From Apium graveolens (lineage: Eukaryota > Streptophyta > Magnoliopsida > Apiales > Apiaceae), in NCBI RefSeq assembly GCF_009905375.1, contig NC_133647.1, positions 7,697,144-7,761,143 on the forward strand: a DNA stretch of 64,000 bases. The letters are read 5' to 3'. Shown piece by piece: positions 10,707 to 24,392 of the stretch. Each line of letters opens with the position of its first letter. The stretch's first letter is position 1. The notes under the pieces were generated by a model that was not told where the DNA came from, made no database searches, and saw only the letters and a program-made list of their open reading frames with translations. The position numbers were made by a program, and so were the translations under genes.

Positions 10707-13700
10707 CTATTCAGATCCTTTTGAGGTCTTATATGCATTCACCAACTGAGTCTGCACTTCATTAGAAACTATTGAATGTTCCTTGTATTCCATCGAAAAC
10801 TCGCCCTTGCCCTGCAGAATTTCATTATTTCAAGTAAGGACTTAAGAATCAGGGGAGACATGTCATCATTAAAGTTCACTAGGAAAAATGATCAGAAATG
10901 GATCTTTACTTCACCTGTGTCATTGAACGAAGGGACGTTGAATATCCAAACATATTGTTCAGGGGAACCTGGGTAAAAAATGAATAACCTTGTAAGACAC
11001 AACTAAACTTGTTTGAATCAACATTACTGATTCTATCTGAATTCTCAAGTACTTCAATGTGCTTGAGTAGTTCAAATACTTGAATGTGTGCAAGATTAAT
11101 TGATAAAAAGCAATAGATCAAAACCTGCAGAAAGTATTGACCGCTCATGTTATGAACACAAGCAACTATTGTGCCCAATCTGAGTTTATGTATAAGTAGT
11201 GACATCTTAAAACTTTAAGAAACACAAATGTAACTCTAACTTCGGAATAATCATACAATAAACACATATCTATAATGTCGAACTGAGAGAGTTTCAAGGA
11301 TGTGAACACCATATTTCATATAGGAGACTAAAGATACAATATGCTGTTCACAGTAATATTCAAGTACTATTTAATCCATAACGTTGCAATGAAACAGGAG
11401 GAAAAACAAAGATTGACATACATTGGCAGTAATTATGGAGTCGTCGCCATCCTGGTCATTCCCAACAATCAAACCTTTTCTCCTGTTGAAAAACATGATT
11501 ATATGGTTCCCTTGCAGACATTCACAAATGTTTTGAATATAGTTCATAGACAAGAAGAAACACATGTACTCACTTGTTCAAATCACCAGTAACAGTCCCC
11601 TGATATTCTGTGGGTACTTTCAATTCTACCAACATTACAGGTTCCAATATAACAGGTCTGGCAGCGGTATAGCACTGTTCATAAAGTTGGAAACATGAAC
11701 ATTCATGGAACATACGAATTAATATTTAAAAATTGTAAAGCGAATGATATGAAATACAAAAAAAACCACTTAAATGAATGGAGGAAGACCTGTCTAAAGG
11801 CATATATTGCAGCTAACTTGAATGCAAGTTCACTAGAATCCACAGTGTGGGCTGCGCCATCGGTTAAGGCAACAAGGATATTTTCAACTGGGTGGCCTAT
11901 TAATGAACCGCTGCCAACACAAAATATCCAATTAGAAACAATAATCGAATAATGCAAAGTAGCCTTAAGGAAGTTTAAACGTCGGCAATTTAGTGAGTCC
12001 CAGAGGAAATCAGGTAACCCGTTATTTATTCATATAAGACGTATCCCATATGGAAATAAGAAAATGAAGGATGCATATTCTTGAAAAATTCTCAAAAATG
12101 TAAATAATCTAACAAAATGATATGTGGCTGACTATTGAGGATGAAAGGTGTAAATATGCATGCATTCTGCATTCACATACAAAGACAGTATTCAATGAAG
12201 GTTTTACTGACTAGTCTCTGATATTCATATTGGCATATATATAATTATTAAAAATCCTGCCAACTTTTGTAAAAGAGAAAAAAACTATTAGATCTTTCCT
12301 TTCTAATATGTAACGAAAAGGAAAAAACTATAAAATAAATCATGAACTGGATGCGGACAAAATACTATAGGGCGTATTAGAATGGTTAGTGCAGTCATTA
12401 TGCTTAATTTCAACAAACAGAACTTGAGATAATTTGATACTCACGAATTGGCAGCTTCCCTAAATCCCTTTTCAATTGCTGGGATAAAACCTGCTGGTAT
12501 AGCTTGCCCGACAATTTGATTTTCAAATTCAAACTTAGATGACGACCCCGGGGGGAGTGGTTCTATATACCTGCAAGTGAAAAGTAAAAAGGTTTCAATA
12601 AAATTTTAAGAGCATTAGTTACAGTAGATACACGAACCATTATTTTTTAAGATACAAAAAGATAAGCGGACATATGTACTGAGCTCTGAGCTCCAGGCCT
12701 AGAAGATTATAAAACATGTAATGTGTTTACTAATGTACTTGCATATTGATAAAGGAAATTTACCCACAAGCAACAGATCTTCATGAATTATATCAACATC
12801 AGATGGAAAATTTCCAACAGCATACAAATTAGAGACCCATGCTAAATTTTATTAAAACATTGTTGTGGCATGACGTATGCGTGTACAATGTGATGCTCAC
12901 GCAAAAAAAAACTTCAGATAATTAACAAATGCCAACATTTACCTTGCAGAATTGCTATCAACAATAAATAACATTGTTTTTTTTTTTTTTTTTGCTAAAT
13001 AATAAATAACATTGTTAAGTCTATAGACGTACTATTTTTGTTAATACCAGCAATTAATTGTTTAGTACACTACAAGCAACATAATCCGCCAACAAATGCT
13101 GTAAAATCTACACACACCCGCATACTCTTCCATACTGCCCCTGCCCTCCGGTTTGCTTCTTATGTAAGTAATCGAATTCGGTGCGTTGAGTAATTGTCTC
13201 TCGGAAGTTTACACGAGGTCTCCCAACTGTAGCATCGACCTTATACAAGCAAATTAAAAAAATCAATGTGATGAGGACTTTTTATGTAAAGATAGTTTTT
13301 TCCATAAAAATTGTACCGTAATAGACAATACACAAACCAGCAGAAATATCAAGATATAATTGATAATAAGAAACGAAGGCCAGTACCCTGTACTCCCTTC
13401 TAATGCGCTCAACATATATATCCAAATGTAGCTCTCCCATGCCAGAAATTATTGTCTGTTAATTAACACGTTATCCTGTCAAATGAATTAAAACCTGAAA
13501 ATAATCATATTTGAGAAACTTAAGTTACAAAACAGTACCTGACCACTCTCAGCATCTAAACCAACACGGAATGTAGGATCCTCTCTCTGGAAGCGATTTA
13601 AAGCTTTGGAGAACTGTCCACAATTATAAAATTATCATTTCCCATAAATAATTCAATCATTAGGTATACATTACTGCTGAAACTACTCACCTGCCCTCCA

Positions 13701-16700
13701 GAATCTTTGGAAACAGGAGAAACAGCTAATGACATCACTGGTTCAGGGACATTCATAGATGTCATAGTGTATTTGACTTTTCCATCAGTAAAAGTATCTC
13801 CTGAAAGTACCAAAAAAAGAACATAATTAACCACATAAGAGGGAGTTGCACAAATTACAATGAGCTTTGTTATCCGGACTCAGCTGGAAATATCCTGCTT
13901 TGATACATGTCCACGTCTCAAAGTCTGGACACTCAGCAACATTATAAAAATATTCCAAAATTTTGGCCTAAAATAAGTATTTGAGTGTTCATACCGATGT
14001 CTGACAGTCTGAGTATCGAATTTCCGACAGGAATACTAAAGGTGAAATAAAGAGTAGGAGTAACATAGATAATGAGCTCATGAGCAACAAATACAGGAAA
14101 TTTGAGTTTTAGATGTTAATTTTTTGAGAAGGTTTACAACTTATTGGAATGTGATGTACATCCTCTTTATGTTAGCCTACATGCATTCACTTTACAGTCA
14201 TTCCACTTTTATAATAATTGACTTAACGAGCTGTTATTGAGAAATACCTGAAGCGCAATCTATGCCAAATACAGCTACAATCTGACCAGCATGTGCCTCT
14301 TGAATATCCTGTTGGAAAGATATGGGATGAATATGTGCACAAGTAAAGGAAGATAAGCTGGTGAGGTTTCGAGTACTAAGTCCGCAAATTTAAAGATCAA
14401 CATTTAAAATTTTATAAAGATGAAGCAGATAGAGGTGCACTCTACAAGGTCTGCCAATATTTCCCTTGATTTGCGAGTGATCAAAGAAGTTACAGCACTT
14501 AAAAATAAAGAATCTAATTGTCAATGGAAATTGTGGTATTTTATCTTGATAACTAACCTCCATCTCATTTGAGTGCATCCGAACCAAACGAGGAACCTAG
14601 AGAGACATTGAAGAAAAATTAGGATAAGTGATCTTAATAGAGTATTTTCTTAAAGCTTAACATATCAGACATTACTAGACCAGCATATTTAAAAGAAAAG
14701 ATTACCCACATCCAAAAGATGAAACATATCAAAATTCAAAGTAGCTATCTTTCTTGAAATAAAAAAAGATGGCATGTGTCTATAAATAAAAGAGTGTGTA
14801 TCCTAAACATCTACACTTACTGAGACTAGTAGCTTTTACAATTTGCATAAACTTAATGCAAAAAAGAAAGTGTAATTGTATATACGACATAAACTAATAA
14901 GAAAAGCTGCAAAAGATCAAAATGTAACAATTTGAGGACTCAGATAATGTTTTGCAAGAAAAAAGCTGCCTTCACAATCTATGCTTCTTGTATATGCAAA
15001 GCAACGGCAGCCACATCAAGCAGGTATAGCTTAAACAATATAGAATGGACTATAAAAGTTAAACTCACTTTGATCTTCTTCCCTGTATTTACGTTGACAA
15101 CAAAATCACCCTTTTTAAGGACACCTTCATAGATTCTTCATTAACAAGATAACTTAAGTTAGCATAGATCCTCAAAACAGGGTACAGTAATCAGCACTAA
15201 CTTAATGCAGGAAAACTATATAAAAAAATTGCAAAACTGGAGAAAACGCCAATTAGTACCTTAAATATGTCAACTGCCCAAAACGCCCTTCCTCTAATTT
15301 AAAAGCCAGAGCCACAAGAGGTCCAACTGGGGTTCCAGATAGCGCAACCTAATAGAAGTTTTATAAGGTGAAATCTAGCCTCATGGAGATCACTTAAATA
15401 CTATCATTATCAGATGATTCGAAGAAATTACTCATTTAAATACCTTCACTTCATTATTGGTTTGATCAAGAGCATAATTACAAACTTCAGTTGGACATGG
15501 CAAATAACTAAGAACGCCATCAAGAAGTGGTTGGACGCCCTGTAACAGCAGGAAGCCAGGAACAGTTTTAAGTCGCAAAAACAGGTCAATTCTATATAAA
15601 TATCACCAAAAAACCATTTCATTATAAATTGAGATATTCAGCAATTTATATCTTCTCACACTCACACCCATTAAATTTTCATGGTAATTATTGTTTCAGG
15701 AAAACAATGAAATCACTCGGAATATATATTTAATTTGAATTTCATAGATGAAAAGAAGGTAAAAGGGATCTCGGTAGTGTCAGTCAAATGCATTGCAATT
15801 CCACTAAACAAGGCAGGTATTTTATACAAATTAAATGATAAAATTGGTGTCCATGCCATCTAGTTAATATACTACTTTAGTACTATCTGACCTATAAACT
15901 TCTACAAATGGCGTTACTAGAACAGTGTTTAATACTTTCCATCAGCGAAACTTAATTTCAAAATCTCCTTAACTGAAATAAGTGTTCATGGGGATCTTGC
16001 AAACACTTTGTTTCTAACCTGAGTAAGTTAATCAACAATGGTTTTAATATTAACACTATAATCATCATAAACAAAATTATACACGTTCAAAATACCTTAT
16101 TCTTGAAAGCACTACCCATAAATACAGGAATAAATTTTCGTGCAACAGTTGCCCTTCGAATTGCCTCCTGACAAAGGTGAACAAAGAAAACAATCATTTA
16201 AGAGGTGCAGGCTGCACGTAGGTATTTGCTTGGTCTAGGTAAGAATGCATCAAGTAATACAAAAACATTCAGATTGTACAAATCATATCTGTAAAAAAAA
16301 TGACTAAACATTAGACATTGCGTATAACGTAAAAAAAACCTAATTTGCATCAAGCACCTCAAGTTCTGTGGGCGATATAGGCTCATCACTTAAGAAGGAT
16401 TCAGCAAGCTTATCATCAACCTCAGAAACCGCTTCGATTAGTTCACGCCTTTTTTCTGACACCATTTCTTCCAGATCACCTGGTATTTCTTCAGTTGTAA
16501 TAGTTTCACTGTGGTGAACATTACAAAAGTAAGTATGTACACATATACGGAAGAAAAACATAAAGATTGCCTTCTCAAAAATTATGAAACAGACCCGCTC
16601 GAGCCGGTAAAATAATAAGCCTTCATCTGCACAAGATCCACTAGACCCTTAAGTTCTTCTTCCAATCCAATTGGAACCTGCACTGCCGCACTGTGATGGC

Positions 16701-19529
16701 GAAGCTTGGATCTTGCCTAGAAGAAGAAATGAGAGGGGCAGAAGTAATCAACATGTCATTATGATTTACTTATCACATATATAAATATCCGAAATTTAAA
16801 ACTTCTCAAGTTTGTTGTCAAATGTAGAGAACTTTATCATTTCAGATATTCGTTACTGTAATTTCCAAATTTCTTTCGGCCAGTATGACTATATCATATT
16901 GGGTTGCAAATTCAACATCCTACTATTAAATGACAAGAAAAGAAAATTCACATGTTTGATTTTGTTTCTTTATAACTGAATCCGGTAAAGCCCCTGAAGT
17001 GATAAATTTACAAGTGAAGTGGAACAAATGCACGGGAAATAATGACAATCATAGAAAAGACTTTAAGGATAAAAAATATGGATTTTTTTTTAAACATAAA
17101 GCATCCATTTATAGTAAATTACTATTAATAAAATTAAAACTGGCAATCAAATGAATACTGGCACCATGAAGTAAAAACTCTCGTAACCATCCCCTCAGTT
17201 ATTTGAACTTAGGGATTGAGTGCCACAACACTTGTTGGTTCTTGTTAAACTATTGAAGACATATGATCCTATCCTTGTCTTTGTTTTGAACACTCATATT
17301 GAACCAGGTAAAGTGACACTAAAGTTAATATATTCCAACAGATATTAAAAAAATTATAAAACAATTATAATAATGAAAAATAAACATAAAACCTGATAGA
17401 GGTAATTGGTACATGCATTAATGGAAATGCTACAATGCAATCTCATTTTGTGATGCATTCTTTTGGCATGAAACCTATTCTACAAAATACTATGTATTTA
17501 AAAACATTAGGTTCAATGTAGAAAACCAGACAAGACACTTGGTTATAGTAGCCTAAGCATCCTGAAAGTTTATTCTATACTTCTCCGGAATGTGAATATG
17601 TAGTGATGATTACAAGTAATCTAAAGTTGCAACTCTAAATTAATATTTAGATATACATAAATATAAGTCATTATCACACAGAAAAACACTTCATGAAGAA
17701 AAAAAATCTGACACGGTCATCCGACAGACCTGGCCGAGAACCTTCCACGGATCTGCCCCCATCCTATCAAGTTTATTAATAAAAGCAAGCCTTGGCACAT
17801 CATATCTTCTCATTTGTCTATCAACAGTAATTGACTGACTCTGCACACCTCCAACACTACAAAGAACAAGAATGGCTCCATCAAGAACGCGCAATGCTCT
17901 CTCAACCTCAATTGTAAAATCAACGTGACCAGGAGTGTCAATTATATTCACCTGCCCCAACAGAAAGAACAACTTAACTACATCTGACTAAGAATGTACT
18001 TAGCAATTTGTTATATCATTCTAACCTGTATCATGAGCATTATTCAAGCATTTGAAGTGGAAATAAAATTTGTATCTATCTGCACAAGATGGCTCACTCC
18101 AATGAACAATACCAAAACACTGCCTAAACTAACTGGATCTATGTGACCCTATTCACAATTTTCAACGTATAAACCTTCTCCATGACCAGACAAAGCAATA
18201 GTAGTAATCGATTACTTCTCCGGATAAACAACGCCAAAGATTTATCAACGTATATGAGTTTCTCTAAGTCTAAATATTTTTTATTAGAAAAGTGGCATTA
18301 CTAATTTTTAATGTGCACAATCTAGTAGATTTCAGCATCAAGCAAACTCAACTAATTTAAACATATATCTATTTATGATGCAACCTTTGAGACTTGCTTT
18401 GATCCATTCCAGCACGCTTTGATCCATTCCAGCACGAAACAACAGCAAGCATTTCTATATAATTTCCTACACTTATTGTTAATAATAAACAAGAAAATAT
18501 ACTCAATATCAGGCCATCTTTGGCTCGATATCTTTCTTGGTCAATACTTATTACTGTCTCCGTAATTCCAATTTCCCACCTTTTACGACCCATCTTTACT
18601 TGATCTAAAATCTACCGGTCACTAAAGTTATTACTGTACAGATTATCAGTTATGGTTATGCAGTTTTAACTTGCCTAACAAAAGCATAGTTCTACTTTCC
18701 CACTTAGTTTATAAGCTCTGCTATTATCCAAACAGAAACCTGATGCAAAATTCAATATCGAATTCAATTTGGTTACCTCTGCAATAACTGTATGTAACTA
18801 TTCTAATCCCAATGTCCCCTTTAAAGTTCTAAATTTCTCTTGTTTACCTAAAAAATCTCACTCCAACCTATTTATCCAAATAAACATAAATATTCATTAC
18901 CAAACACTATCATTCCGTAGCATTCCCATTCATTTCCAATGCCTAATATATTCCACCAAAATGTTATATCACTTCATTTCCTACTCTGCCACACGCAAAT
19001 GAACCTGGTAATTTAACACTACATTAACTTTTACGTGACCTACATTATCAATTTAAGCACATTGTCATCCAATCGCAACAATTACCCAAAAATGCAATTA
19101 ATCAAACACTCAAACTAAATTACAAAACTCGAAAACAACCAACACACGAAATTCGACCTGATAATCCTTCCAAGTACAATACGTAGCCGCGGACTGAATC
19201 GTGATCCCTTTCTCCCGTTCCAAGTCCATCGAATCCATCTTCGCTCCCACTCCATCCTTCCCTCTCACTTCATGAATCTCATGAATCCTTCCCGTATAAA
19301 ACAATATCCTCTCCGTAAGCGTCGTCTTCCCCGAATCAATATGCGCAGAAATCCCGATGTTTCGAAGCCTATCCATCGACTCTTTCCACCACGGATCCTT
19401 CTCTTCTTTCACCTTCGCCGCCGGAGCTGCGGCGAAGTGGCGGAGATGCAGCAGCGATGTGATCGGAGATCGACATGAAGAGAAAGTGTAGAGGAGGCGC
19501 GTTGTGGAGTTTCGTGTAGATCGGAGCAT
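10707..19529 (-). CDS. MEFG: Mitochondrial elongation factor G (20 exons, 744 residues)
   Basis: This translational GTPase moves tRNA and mRNA through the mitochondrial ribosome. Exons in transcript order: 19529-19158, 17951-17730, 16716-16595, 16508-16358, 16167-16096, 15539-15444, 15348-15260, 15135-15069, 14596-14558, 14308-14248, 13800-13691, 13613-13539, 13455-13387, 13239-13118, 12570-12445, 11910-11790, 11674-11574, 11482-11422, 10968-10915 and 10811-10707. All junctions are GT..AG with matching phases, and the sum is 2235 nt including TAG. Residues 1-40 form an Arg/Ser-rich, acid-free mitochondrial targeting sequence. G motifs: AHIDSGKTT (62-70), REKGIT (105-110), DTPGH (129-133), NKLD (183-186). 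Domain II, the GMGELHLDI segment of domain III, the QYGRV and LPPGS region of domain IV, and the C-terminal [24 protein letters not shown] block all follow. The length fits plant mEF-G (about 750). No lesion was seen. The first introns are long (1.2 and 1.0 kb) but contain no transposon with clear ends. Confidence 0.95.
18396..18435. repeat. Perfect 20-bp tandem duplication in mEF-G intron 1
   Basis: GCTTTGATCCATTCCAGCAC occurs twice with no spacer. It lies inside intron 1 and does not touch a splice site. Confidence 0.9.
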
Positions 19530-19582
19530 GGTTGTAAGTATAGTGTGTGTATAGGTGTGCGTGAAATGTAGAGGGTTTTGTT

Positions 19583-19591
19583 AAACCCTAA
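19583..19591. promoter_or_regulatory. telo-box AAACCCTAA upstream of mEF-G
   Basis: AAACCCTAA lies 54 bp upstream of the mEF-G start codon. Telo-boxes near the transcription start are known from plant genes of the translation machinery, such as eEF1A and ribosomal proteins. Its role here is inference. Confidence 0.45.
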
Positions 19592-19599
19592 ACCCCCAA

Positions 19600-19969
19600 A
19601 AATGGTCTGGATTTGACTTTGATGGAATAAAATAGCGGCTTAAATAGTAGGGTGTTTTAAATACTTAAATATTAGTATTAATATTTTTATTTAAATAATA
19701 TTATATTTTAGATTAAAAAATTAAAAATAGGATAATTTATTTTTCAAGCATTTCGTGTGAATTGTGAATGGTTTGCATCTGGTTGATAAACCCGTGTTTT
19801 TTATCACTGATCTTTAGGACAAAGTTAACTATAATTTTGGAGACTGCTCAAAAAAGATAGTGCGGTTAGTAAATGCATAATTTGGAATCGTAACATTTAA
19901 TTTTATAATTATTTTGAATAATGTATTGGATTCAAATCCCACTAACATGTATTAAATAATAATATAATT
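19600..19969. other. Intergenic spacer, nothing recognised
   Basis: This AT-rich stretch lies between the mEF-G promoter and the first recognisable LINE codons. No ORF or terminal repeat was seen. Confidence 0.5.
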
Positions 19970-21330
19970 TATTTGCATCATTGGATATGTGTCCAGAAGA
20001 CTTATAACATAGACAATGTGTTGATTGTCTATGAATGTTTGCATCATCTGAGGTTGATAAAAGAGGGAAAATGATGTTATGCAGCAATGAAATTGGATAG
20101 TAAAGTTTACGATAGAGTGAAATGGATTTTTGTTGAAAGGATGTTAAAGATAGGGTTTTCACAAAATTGGGTAGATAAAATTATGAGATGTGTAACTTTG
20201 GTGAGGTATTCTTTTCAAATTAATGGTTGTACTTTTGGAGAAGTTATCCAACAAGAGGACTACGACAAGAAAATCCCCTCTCACCATACTTATTTCTCAT
20301 ATGTGCGGAAGGGTTCTCATCCTTATTAAGATAAACGGAATATAAAGGAGATATTGTGGGACTAAAAATTGCAAGAACTGCGCCTCCCATAAGTCATTTA
20401 TTTTTCGCTGATGACAGCTTGCTCTTTTGCAAGACAACTACGAGATCACTAGAATCAATCCAAAATATATTCTCTCTATACTCTGATTGCTCGGTATAAC
20501 ATATTTGAAAGAGTTATAATAGTATTATATGTATGCAAATGACTAGTGATGTTGAAACTGGGAGGCTCAAATAAAAAGGCCTTGTTTAGTTCGGTAAAGG
20601 ATAAGATATGGGTACAATTCCACTTATGGAGCTTCAATCTATTCTCACAAGGAGGCAAGGAAATTCTCTTGAAAGTCGTAATCCAATCCATGCCTACATA
20701 CTTTATATCTTCTTTCAAGATACCAGAAGTACAATGTCAAGAAATAGAGAAATTGCTGGCACGCTATTGGTGGGAATCTTCCCAACTCAAACGGAAAATT
20801 CATTGAAAAATATGGAAGAAGATGAGTATACCGAAAAGTGAAGGAGGATTGGGATTTGGACAATTCACGCAACTTAATCAATCGTTGGCTAATCAAGTTT
20901 GGAGAATACTAATAAACCCATCATCTCTTATTTCAAGGGTATTGCAAGCTAGATACTTTACAAATTCATGTTTTTTAGAATCTAAAGAAGGCAGTTGCCC
21001 ATCCTTTACTTGGAGAAGCATTTGTTGGGGTAAAAGCTTGTTAATTAAAGGAATAAGAAGGCGCATATGAAATGGACAGAGTACCAGTGCATCAAAAGAC
21101 CCTTGGTTACCTCGATAACCATCCTTTCTATCGATTACTCTGGGGTTAAATGATGATATGAAAGTCTCTGATTTGATCCAACAACCAGGCAACTGGAATA
21201 GAAAGCTAATTCAATAATGCTTTTTGAACCTGGATTCACAACTTATCCTAACAATTCCTATTAGCTATTTTGATCACGCAGATTCATGGCTCTGGCACTA
21301 TACCAGTGATGGCAATTACTCTGTTAGAAG
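19970..21330 (+). pseudogene. LINE (L1-type) reverse transcriptase, first part, 5'-truncated and broken
   Basis: The plus strand reads as a plant L1-type RT in shifting frames. Near 19990 it encodes NVLIVYECLHHLR. At 20087-20250 it encodes MKLD.K.YDRV.W and GF..NWV..IM.CV....SFQING. The catalytic FADDS lies at about 20404-20418. Downstream are GGKEILLKVVIQSMPTY and ISSFKIP at 20650-20720, and MSIPKSEGGLGF near 20822. Stops and frameshifts are frequent. The coding continues after the inserted LTR at 22699. No endonuclease domain is present upstream, so the element is 5'-truncated, as is common for target-primed insertions. Confidence 0.85.
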
Positions 21331-21639
21331 TGTTAGAAAATTAGGATTTTAGAGCTTAATTTAATTATGTTCTTGATGTTAATCCTAAAATCTAATGATT
21401 GGAAATTGTTCAATGATATTTGAACTTAAATTTTCATGTATGGTTTTAAGAATTTTCTTAATGAAATCCATATGAAATGAGAGATGAAAGTAGCTTGGAA
21501 AAGCTTGGAAAATTTGAGAATGTTTGTCCCACATTGAAATAAATAAAGGGGGTTGTGTGCTTTATATGGTATTACCCACATGAGTAGTATACAACTACTA
21601 AGGTGTGTGATGGTCCATTGTGTTGTTGTGTGCTTCACG

Positions 21640-21750
21640 CGCACACACGCGCGCCCCGCCCCGCCCCGCCACGCACCGGACCGGGTCGGGTCGAAGGGCG
21701 ATTTGGGCGAATGTCTCGGCGTCTCGCGTACGCGAGGCGACCAGGGCGAG
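21640..21750. repeat. GC-rich, CpG-dense tract inside the solo LTR
   Basis: CGCGCACACACGCGCGCC, followed by repeated CCCCGC units and CGGACCGGGTCGGGTCG, forms an island of very high GC in an otherwise AT-rich region. It lies in the U3 part of the LTR about 450 bp before the TATA box. Confidence 0.8.
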
Positions 21751-21867
21751 GATTTTATTTATTTGAGAATTATTTTAATTCGAATTTATTTATCGGTGAT
21801 TGGATTATTGGGCTGGGTTCTGAAATAGGCTAAGTAGTCTAAATATATTGAACCTGCAAATAATCTG

Positions 21868-22028
21868 ATCTGTAACAAGTTCTGATATAAGAATCAGAAC
21901 TTAAGAACTGATGAATAAAATCAGAACTTAACAAGTTCTGATATCAGAATCAGAACTTAAGTACTGATGAGTCGAATCAGAACTTAAGTACTGATGAGTC
22001 GAATCAGAACTTAACTTAAGTTCTGATA
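21868..22028. repeat. Tandem TCAGAACTTAAG repeats in the solo LTR
   Basis: Units such as AATCAGAACTTAAGTACTGATGAGTCG are repeated in tandem (about 27 bp), with AAGTTCTGATA on the opposite sense at both ends. The same octamer-like core occurs throughout the SIRE-type element at 29-41 kb. Confidence 0.85.
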
Positions 22029-22698
22029 ATAATGTGGGTGTTAATGTGAAAAGCTGTTACAAATAATTTAAATTCAAAAGCTGTTCAGTTTTGATTTTTT
22101 CATTTATGAATTCAAAATCTGATCAGTTTTTATTTTTTCATTAATGGAGCAGTTTAATTCAGACATTAAGTGTGTGGACAGTTTCATTTTTCCTCTCCTA
22201 TAAATAGAGGCTAAACTGAATGAATACAACACACTACATTCTCATCTCTTCTCTTCAACCTCTCTGCATTTCTCTCCCATAAGTCCTGAAGTGCTGATAT
22301 TTTCTGGCGACTGAGGTGCTGGTCGAAGTGGAGGTTTTGTTGCTGCTGTTAACATAAACTCCGAGCTGTTTTATCCTGGTGGAGATATTGCGCACATCCC
22401 AAACGCAGCAGGTAGGGGGCAATAATCTCTTCAAGAGCAGCCAGGACTTTGAGCAAGGCCTGGTGACTCAGCTGTAATCATTTTCTTGGCATTTTGTATC
22501 TGTAAACCTTTATTTCAGTCACTGTTGAAAGCTATGGTTTCTGGTACATCTTTCTCTCTCTCTACGTTATTTCAGTTACTGATTTTGTTTACCTGCATGT
22601 TTTGTTTTGTTAACTGTGGTCTTGGCCTAAACTTGTTAAATTCTTTATACACTTGCCTCTATGTTGCTTTACTTGTTATTGAGATTAACAACAAGAAG

Positions 22699-24066
22699 TG
22701 GGTACAATCTAGTTATTAGTGCTGACATAAACAAACCATCTTCATCATCAGATTTCCCAAATTGGTGGAAAGCATTTTGGGCAATTAAAATTCCTCGAAA
22801 AATTCTAATTTTGGGGTGGAGAGATTTTCATGAAATCTTACCCACAACAAAAGGATTATATCGAAGGAATATATCCACCAACAGCAACTGCCCATTATGT
22901 GGATTTGGTGAGGATTCAAACGCACATGTTGTGTTCTGGTGTTCTTTTGCGCATGATGTATGGGTGCACTTTGATTTTCCTTTCCTAGTAGGACCGAAAA
23001 AAGAAATATCATTCATAGGCATGTTACTCTATATTACTGATCTAGTAACAGGAGAACTTCTTGAACATGTGTTAATTACCATGTGAGGTATATGGACCGA
23101 AAGAAATAAGAGAACTCATGGTCAATTATACAGAATTCCTAAACAAATAAAGCGATGGTTATCTGCGTACCACGAGGAAATAAAGAATGCGAAAGATTTA
23201 GAAACTGGAACATTCGTAAGAGAATATTTGACTCATGGAGTTCAAGAGGAAGTAAATTTAAACGATCTCGCACTTTTTGTGGATGCATCAATTTCCACAC
23301 TTACGGATATGGTCGGATTTGGAGAGGTAATTTTTGCAGCAAAAAAAATGATGAGGGCAAATCAAATGATGAGGGCAAATCTCTCAAAGCCTCTAGATGT
23401 TAATCTATCAGTATTACACGCCGAAGCACTAACGGTACTAGTGGGGCTATGTTGGGCAAAAGATATTGGCTTGTCGATCAAAACTATCTCATCTGATTTA
23501 CTATCCCTAGTACAAGCCTTGAACAACTCAAATGTGTACCATAATGAGCTACGTATCATCATTTCTGATATTAAAATAACATTGTCAAGTTTTCAGGGGG
23601 CAACTATTCGACATGTCAAGCGCGAATTTAATATTGCGGCATATAAGTTGGCTAAGCAGGCCCTGCAGCTAGAGAGCGAGCGGTCATGGATATAAGATCT
23701 CCCTCAATTCAATGGGAGCTATAATTAGCAACCTGCTAGATAAATTCAGATGTGTATATAATTACGTTTGTCATATAATTACTGGCTTTATTATATTATT
23801 TAAAGTTGTTGGTTTGTTAGTTATTCAAGATGATTATGTTCTTTTACTTTTATGACTGATGAAATAGTTGTTGAACTATTGTATCAACCATAATTTTATA
23901 AAGGATGTAAGCTCATGATCATGGAAATGGGCTTTAATACCTTCTGGTTTTAGATCAAATTGTAAAATAACCAGACAAATTAATATCATGTCTAAATCTC
24001 TTAAAAATCTTTGTAATTTTTAATTCTTATTGATGGGATGTAATCTTCCCTCTTTATTTTTTAAAA
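22699..24066 (+). pseudogene. LINE second part: zinc-binding RT domain and RNase H
   Basis: After the solo LTR the LINE reading resumes. Positions 22755-22975 encode the zf-RVT block (WWKAFWAIKIPRKILI, then CPLCG...HVVFWC). Positions 23228-23695 encode an RNase H domain with LFVDAS (first catalytic Asp), HAEALT (Glu) and SSDLLSLV (Asp), ending in HVKREFN.AAY.LAK. The 3' end is placed near 24066, where a T-rich stretch precedes AAAAAA. A stop separates the two parts, so it is not functional. Confidence 0.8.
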
Positions 24067-24204
24067 AACACCGGTGGGTGTGTGCCTTATTTCTTGTAGG
24101 GATATTTTGTAGCTAGCTTAATTATGTGCAGTGATGATGCAAAAATATCACTATAAGAAACTGATTGTAAGTGATTTTGTATTTTATTTATTGTTATGAT
24201 ATAC

Positions 24205-24392
24205 CGGAGTGCAAGCTTTTGAAATAATGGAAAAGCAGCAGGTGGAAACAATCTGATAACATATGTGATAAATGAGATGCACTATTCATTCTCAAGATCA
24301 GCAAATATAGTCACCAACTTTATAGGAACTCTCTTCATTATTGCACTTCTTGGAGGCTTCCATTTTGATTATTACCATGGCTGCTTTTGGAC
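24205..24392 (+). pseudogene. NPF (NRT1/PTR) transporter exon fragment, left part, split by the MULE
   Basis: The plus strand encodes GGNNLITYVINEMHYS and then ANIVTNFIGTLFIIALLGGF, ending in HGCFW at the MULE insertion point. This is the conserved second-exon region of NPF proton-coupled nitrate/peptide/hormone transporters (transmembrane helices 2-3). The exon continues at 45253-45283. A one-base frame change lies near 24232, just before GGNNL. No other NPF exon was found in the window, so this is an isolated fragment or a gene torn apart by insertions. Confidence 0.75.

Larger units (their letters stand above)
21326..22698 (+). mobile_element. Solo LTR (21331-22693) with 5-bp TSD AGAAG
   Basis: The 1363-bp segment starts TGTTAGAAAATT and ends GATTAACAACA, i.e. 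TG..CA. It is flanked by AGAAG at 21326-21330 and 22694-22698. Removing it and one AGAAG restores the LINE reading (YSVRSG before, YNLVIS after). A TATA box (TATAAATA, 22199-22206) preceded by repeats and followed by a TC-rich leader gives a plus-strand U3-R arrangement. No internal coding region or second LTR is present, so it is a solo LTR, presumably from LTR-LTR recombination. Size and TG..CA ends fit a copia element; the lineage is not assigned. Confidence 0.9.

Noticed and set aside
16340..16561. A 73-residue stand-alone ORF
   Set aside because: It is exon 4 of mEF-G read through both splice sites, not a separate gene.
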